Source of the DNA: Chloroflexota bacterium
GTDB taxonomy: Bacteria > Chloroflexota > Anaerolineae > DTPP01
DNA: 6,358 nt
Assembly (NCBI GenBank): GCA_012514615.1
Contig: JAAYZY010000234.1
Span: forward strand, 1 to 6,358
Direction: 5' to 3'
The position numbers were made by a program, and so were the translations under genes. The notes beneath the pieces were generated by a model. The model saw only the letters and a list, made by a program, of their open reading frames with translations. It ran no database searches and had not been told where the DNA came from. This document shows positions 4,966-6,358 of this stretch, one piece after another (positions within the stretch are counted from its first letter, which is position 1; each line of letters opens with the position of its first letter).

Positions 4966-6358
4966 ACCAGGCGTCTGTGGCTGCCGTCATCCTTGCGGCG
5001 GGGGCTTCCCGGCGCATGGGCCGGCCCAAGCAGCTCCTGCGGTGGGGGCCGGGGCAGCCTACCCTGCTGGCCCACACCCTGGCCGAGGTGCAGCGCGCTC
5101 CCTTCGCCCAGGTGATTGTGGTGCTGGGCTGGCAAGCGGAGCGGATGCTCCCAGAGGTGGAGGGGGTCGGCGTGACGACGGTAGTGAACCCCGCCTGGGC
5201 GGAGGGGCTGAGCAGCTCCCTGCGAGCCGGCCTCGAGGCCATGGACCCCCAGGTGCAGGCCGCCCTGTTCGTGCTGGCGGACCAGCCGGGCCTCACCGCC
5301 GACCTACTGCAACGCCTGGTGGGCGCCTACACCGCCACCGGGGGCCCCATTGTAGCCCCAACGCTGGAAGGGCAGCCGCGCCCACCCGTCTTGTTCGACC
5401 GCGCCCTGTTCCCCGCCTTGCGGGCCCTGCGGGGCGACCAGGGCGGCCGCAGCCTGCTGCACAGCGGGCAGCACCGCCTGGTGGGCGTGGCGGTGAACGA
5501 GGAGTGGGCCGTTCGCGATATGGACACCCCAGCCGACTACGCTGCCTGGGGCCTGCAAGGACACCCACAACACCACAAGGACGAGGCAATGCAACCCAAC
5601 AACCGACCGTTGCGCAACGTGCAAGGCTTCCTTCTGGATCTCGACGGGGTCTTCTACTGGGATGAGGACCCGCTGCCCGGCGGCGCAGAGTTCATGGCAC
5701 TGCTCCAGAGAAGCGGCACGCCGTATCTGCTGCTCACCAACAACGCCACGCGCACGCCGCGCCAGTACCAGCAGAAGCTCGCCCGCATGGGCATCTCCGT
5801 CTCCACCGACGACGTGGGCACCTCCGCCCTGGCCGCCGCCGCCTTCCTGGCCGAGGAGCTGCCGCCCGGCAGCCGAGTGTTCGTGGTGGGGCAAGATGGG
5901 CTGGTGGACGCCCTGCAAGCGCAGGGGTTTGTGGTCACCAGCACCGACACCGATGTGGCCGCCGTGGTTGTGGGCATGGACTTGGGACTGACCTGGGAGA
6001 AGCTCAAGCGTGCCACCCTGGCCATCCGCCGTGGGGCGCTGTTCATCGCCACCAATCCCGACCGCACCTTCCCCGATCGCGAGGGCATCATCCCCGGCAA
6101 CGGCGCCATTGTGGCCGCGCTGGAGGCCGGCTCCGAGCAGCAGGCTCTGGTTATCGGCAAGCCAGAAACCCGCATCTTCGACTACGCGCTGGGGCGTCTG
6201 AGCTTGCCTGCCGCCTACACCGCCATGGTGGGCGACCGGCTGAACACCGACATCGAGGGCGCCGCGAAGGCAGGCCTGCCCTCTGTACTGGTCATGTGCG
6301 GCCTCACCTCGCCAGAGATGCTGGCCGCCTCGCCGGTTCAGCCCACGGTCATCTGCGA
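4962..6358 (+). CDS. mocA: MocA-type molybdenum cofactor cytidylyltransferase fused in frame to a HAD-IIA phosphatase (3'-truncated)
   Basis: The frame opened by GTG 4962 has no stop up to the window end (465 residues). Residues 1-200 are a complete MocA-like nucleotidyltransferase: LAAGASRRMGRPK (11-23), NPAWAEGLSSSL, LADQPG with D107, PPVLF, GDQGGR and DMDTPADY (186-193). MocA transfers CMP from CTP to molybdopterin-Mo, giving the dinucleotide cofactor used by xanthine dehydrogenase-family enzymes. The LAAG form is typical of CTP-using MocA, whereas GTP-using MobA has LAGG. Genes next to yqeC form a subfamily linked to selenium-dependent hydroxylases. After DTPADY, where MocA normally ends, a 15-20 residue linker leads straight into a HAD-IIA domain from residue 210. 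This is either a true fusion or one frame with an internal second start. MocA identity is confident; fusion as the main product is less so. Confidence 0.8.
   Translation, partial: MNQASVAAVILAAGASRRMGRPKQLLRWGPGQPTLLAHTLAEVQRAPFAQVIVVLGWQAERMLPEVEGVGVTTVVNPAWAEGLSSSLRAGLEAMDPQVQAALFVLADQPGLTADLLQRLVGAYTATGGPIVAPTLEGQPRPPVLFDRALFPALRALRGDQGGRSLLHSGQHRLVGVAVNEEWAVRDMDTPADYAAWGLQGHPQHHKDEAMQPNNRPLRNVQGFLLDLDGVFYWDEDPLPGGAEFMALLQRSGTPYLLLTNNATRTPRQYQQKLARMGISVSTDDVGTSALAAAAFLAEELPPGSRVFVVGQDGLVDALQAQGFVVTSTDTDVAAVVVGMDLGLTWEKLKRATLAIRRGALFIATNPDRTFPDREGIIPGNGAIVAALEAGSEQQALVIGKPETRIFDYALGRLSLPAAYTAMVGDRLNTDIEGAAKAGLPSVLVMCGLTSPEMLAASPVQPTVIC
5577..5581 (+). promoter_or_regulatory. Possible internal Shine-Dalgarno sequence before the HAD start
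   Basis: AAGGA lies 7 bases before an in-frame ATG at 5589, in a stretch rich in A and C that is unlike the surrounding GC-rich coding sequence. This is what a normal translation start looks like, although no MocA stop codon precedes it. Confidence 0.5.
5589..6358 (+). CDS. HAD-IIA (NagD-like) phosphatase, 3'-truncated; in frame with mocA
   Basis: From ATG 5589, 256 residues are visible. HAD motif I is DLDGV with D17 and D19, motif II is TNN (50-52), motif III is the lysine of GKPE (K191), and motif IV is GDRLNTDI with D216 and D221. The long insert between motifs II and III is the C2 cap of the NagD/p-nitrophenylphosphatase subgroup. Members hydrolyse phosphate esters such as nucleotide monophosphates, sugar phosphates or phosphoglycolate; the substrate cannot be told here. 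HAD-IIA proteins are usually about 260-280 residues, so only a short C-terminal piece is missing. The same frame runs upstream without a stop into mocA, so this may be a domain of a fusion rather than a separate protein. The internal ATG has its own plausible ribosome binding site. Confidence 0.83.
   Translation, partial: MQPNNRPLRNVQGFLLDLDGVFYWDEDPLPGGAEFMALLQRSGTPYLLLTNNATRTPRQYQQKLARMGISVSTDDVGTSALAAAAFLAEELPPGSRVFVVGQDGLVDALQAQGFVVTSTDTDVAAVVVGMDLGLTWEKLKRATLAIRRGALFIATNPDRTFPDREGIIPGNGAIVAALEAGSEQQALVIGKPETRIFDYALGRLSLPAAYTAMVGDRLNTDIEGAAKAGLPSVLVMCGLTSPEMLAASPVQPTVIC

Noticed and set aside
1..6358. Mobile elements, CRISPR arrays, tRNA or rRNA genes, riboswitches
   Set aside because: No transposase or integrase motifs, regularly spaced repeats, tRNA-like cloverleaf or rRNA sequence was seen; nearly every base belongs to a + strand coding gene.

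Overview
The window is a compact, high-G+C stretch of bacterial DNA, roughly two-thirds or more G+C by eye with strong G/C preference at third codon positions. All genes lie on the + strand, and there is no gene-free gap longer than about 40 bases. Most junctions are 4-base ATGA or GTGA overlaps, or short gaps with a clear Shine-Dalgarno sequence, so the region looks like one long operon or two abutting ones. The gene set and style suggest a thermophilic or environmental high-GC bacterium such as a Chloroflexota (Anaerolineae-like) lineage. That placement is inference; no rRNA or marker gene is present.

Left part (1-1347): two tandem deoxynucleoside kinases. The first is cut by the window edge and carries a C-terminal all-alpha extension resembling a MazG-type nucleotide pyrophosphohydrolase with eroded metal ligands. 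The second is a complete 213-residue kinase. They overlap by 4 bases. Together they would phosphorylate deoxynucleosides for salvage, perhaps as a heterodimer.

Central and right part (1385-6358): ssnA (amidohydrolase), a small two-helix membrane protein of unknown function, a dihydroorotate/dihydropyrimidine-dehydrogenase-like flavoprotein with a C-terminal 2x[4Fe-4S] ferredoxin domain, yqeC, and mocA. SsnA, YqeC and MocA are the accessory genes that travel with selenium-dependent molybdenum hydroxylases (xanthine dehydrogenase-like enzymes) in purine and nucleobase catabolism. The hydroxylase subunits, selD and yqeB are not in this window and would be expected nearby.

mocA has no stop codon before the next gene. 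Its frame runs directly into a HAD-IIA (NagD-like) phosphatase and stays open to the window end. The result is either a MocA-HAD fusion protein or a pair of products from one reading frame with an internal start at 5589.

Main points for follow-up: the stop-less MocA-HAD junction, the degenerate MazG-like tail on the first kinase, and the flavoprotein whose usual pyrimidine-binding and catalytic-loop signature is replaced.
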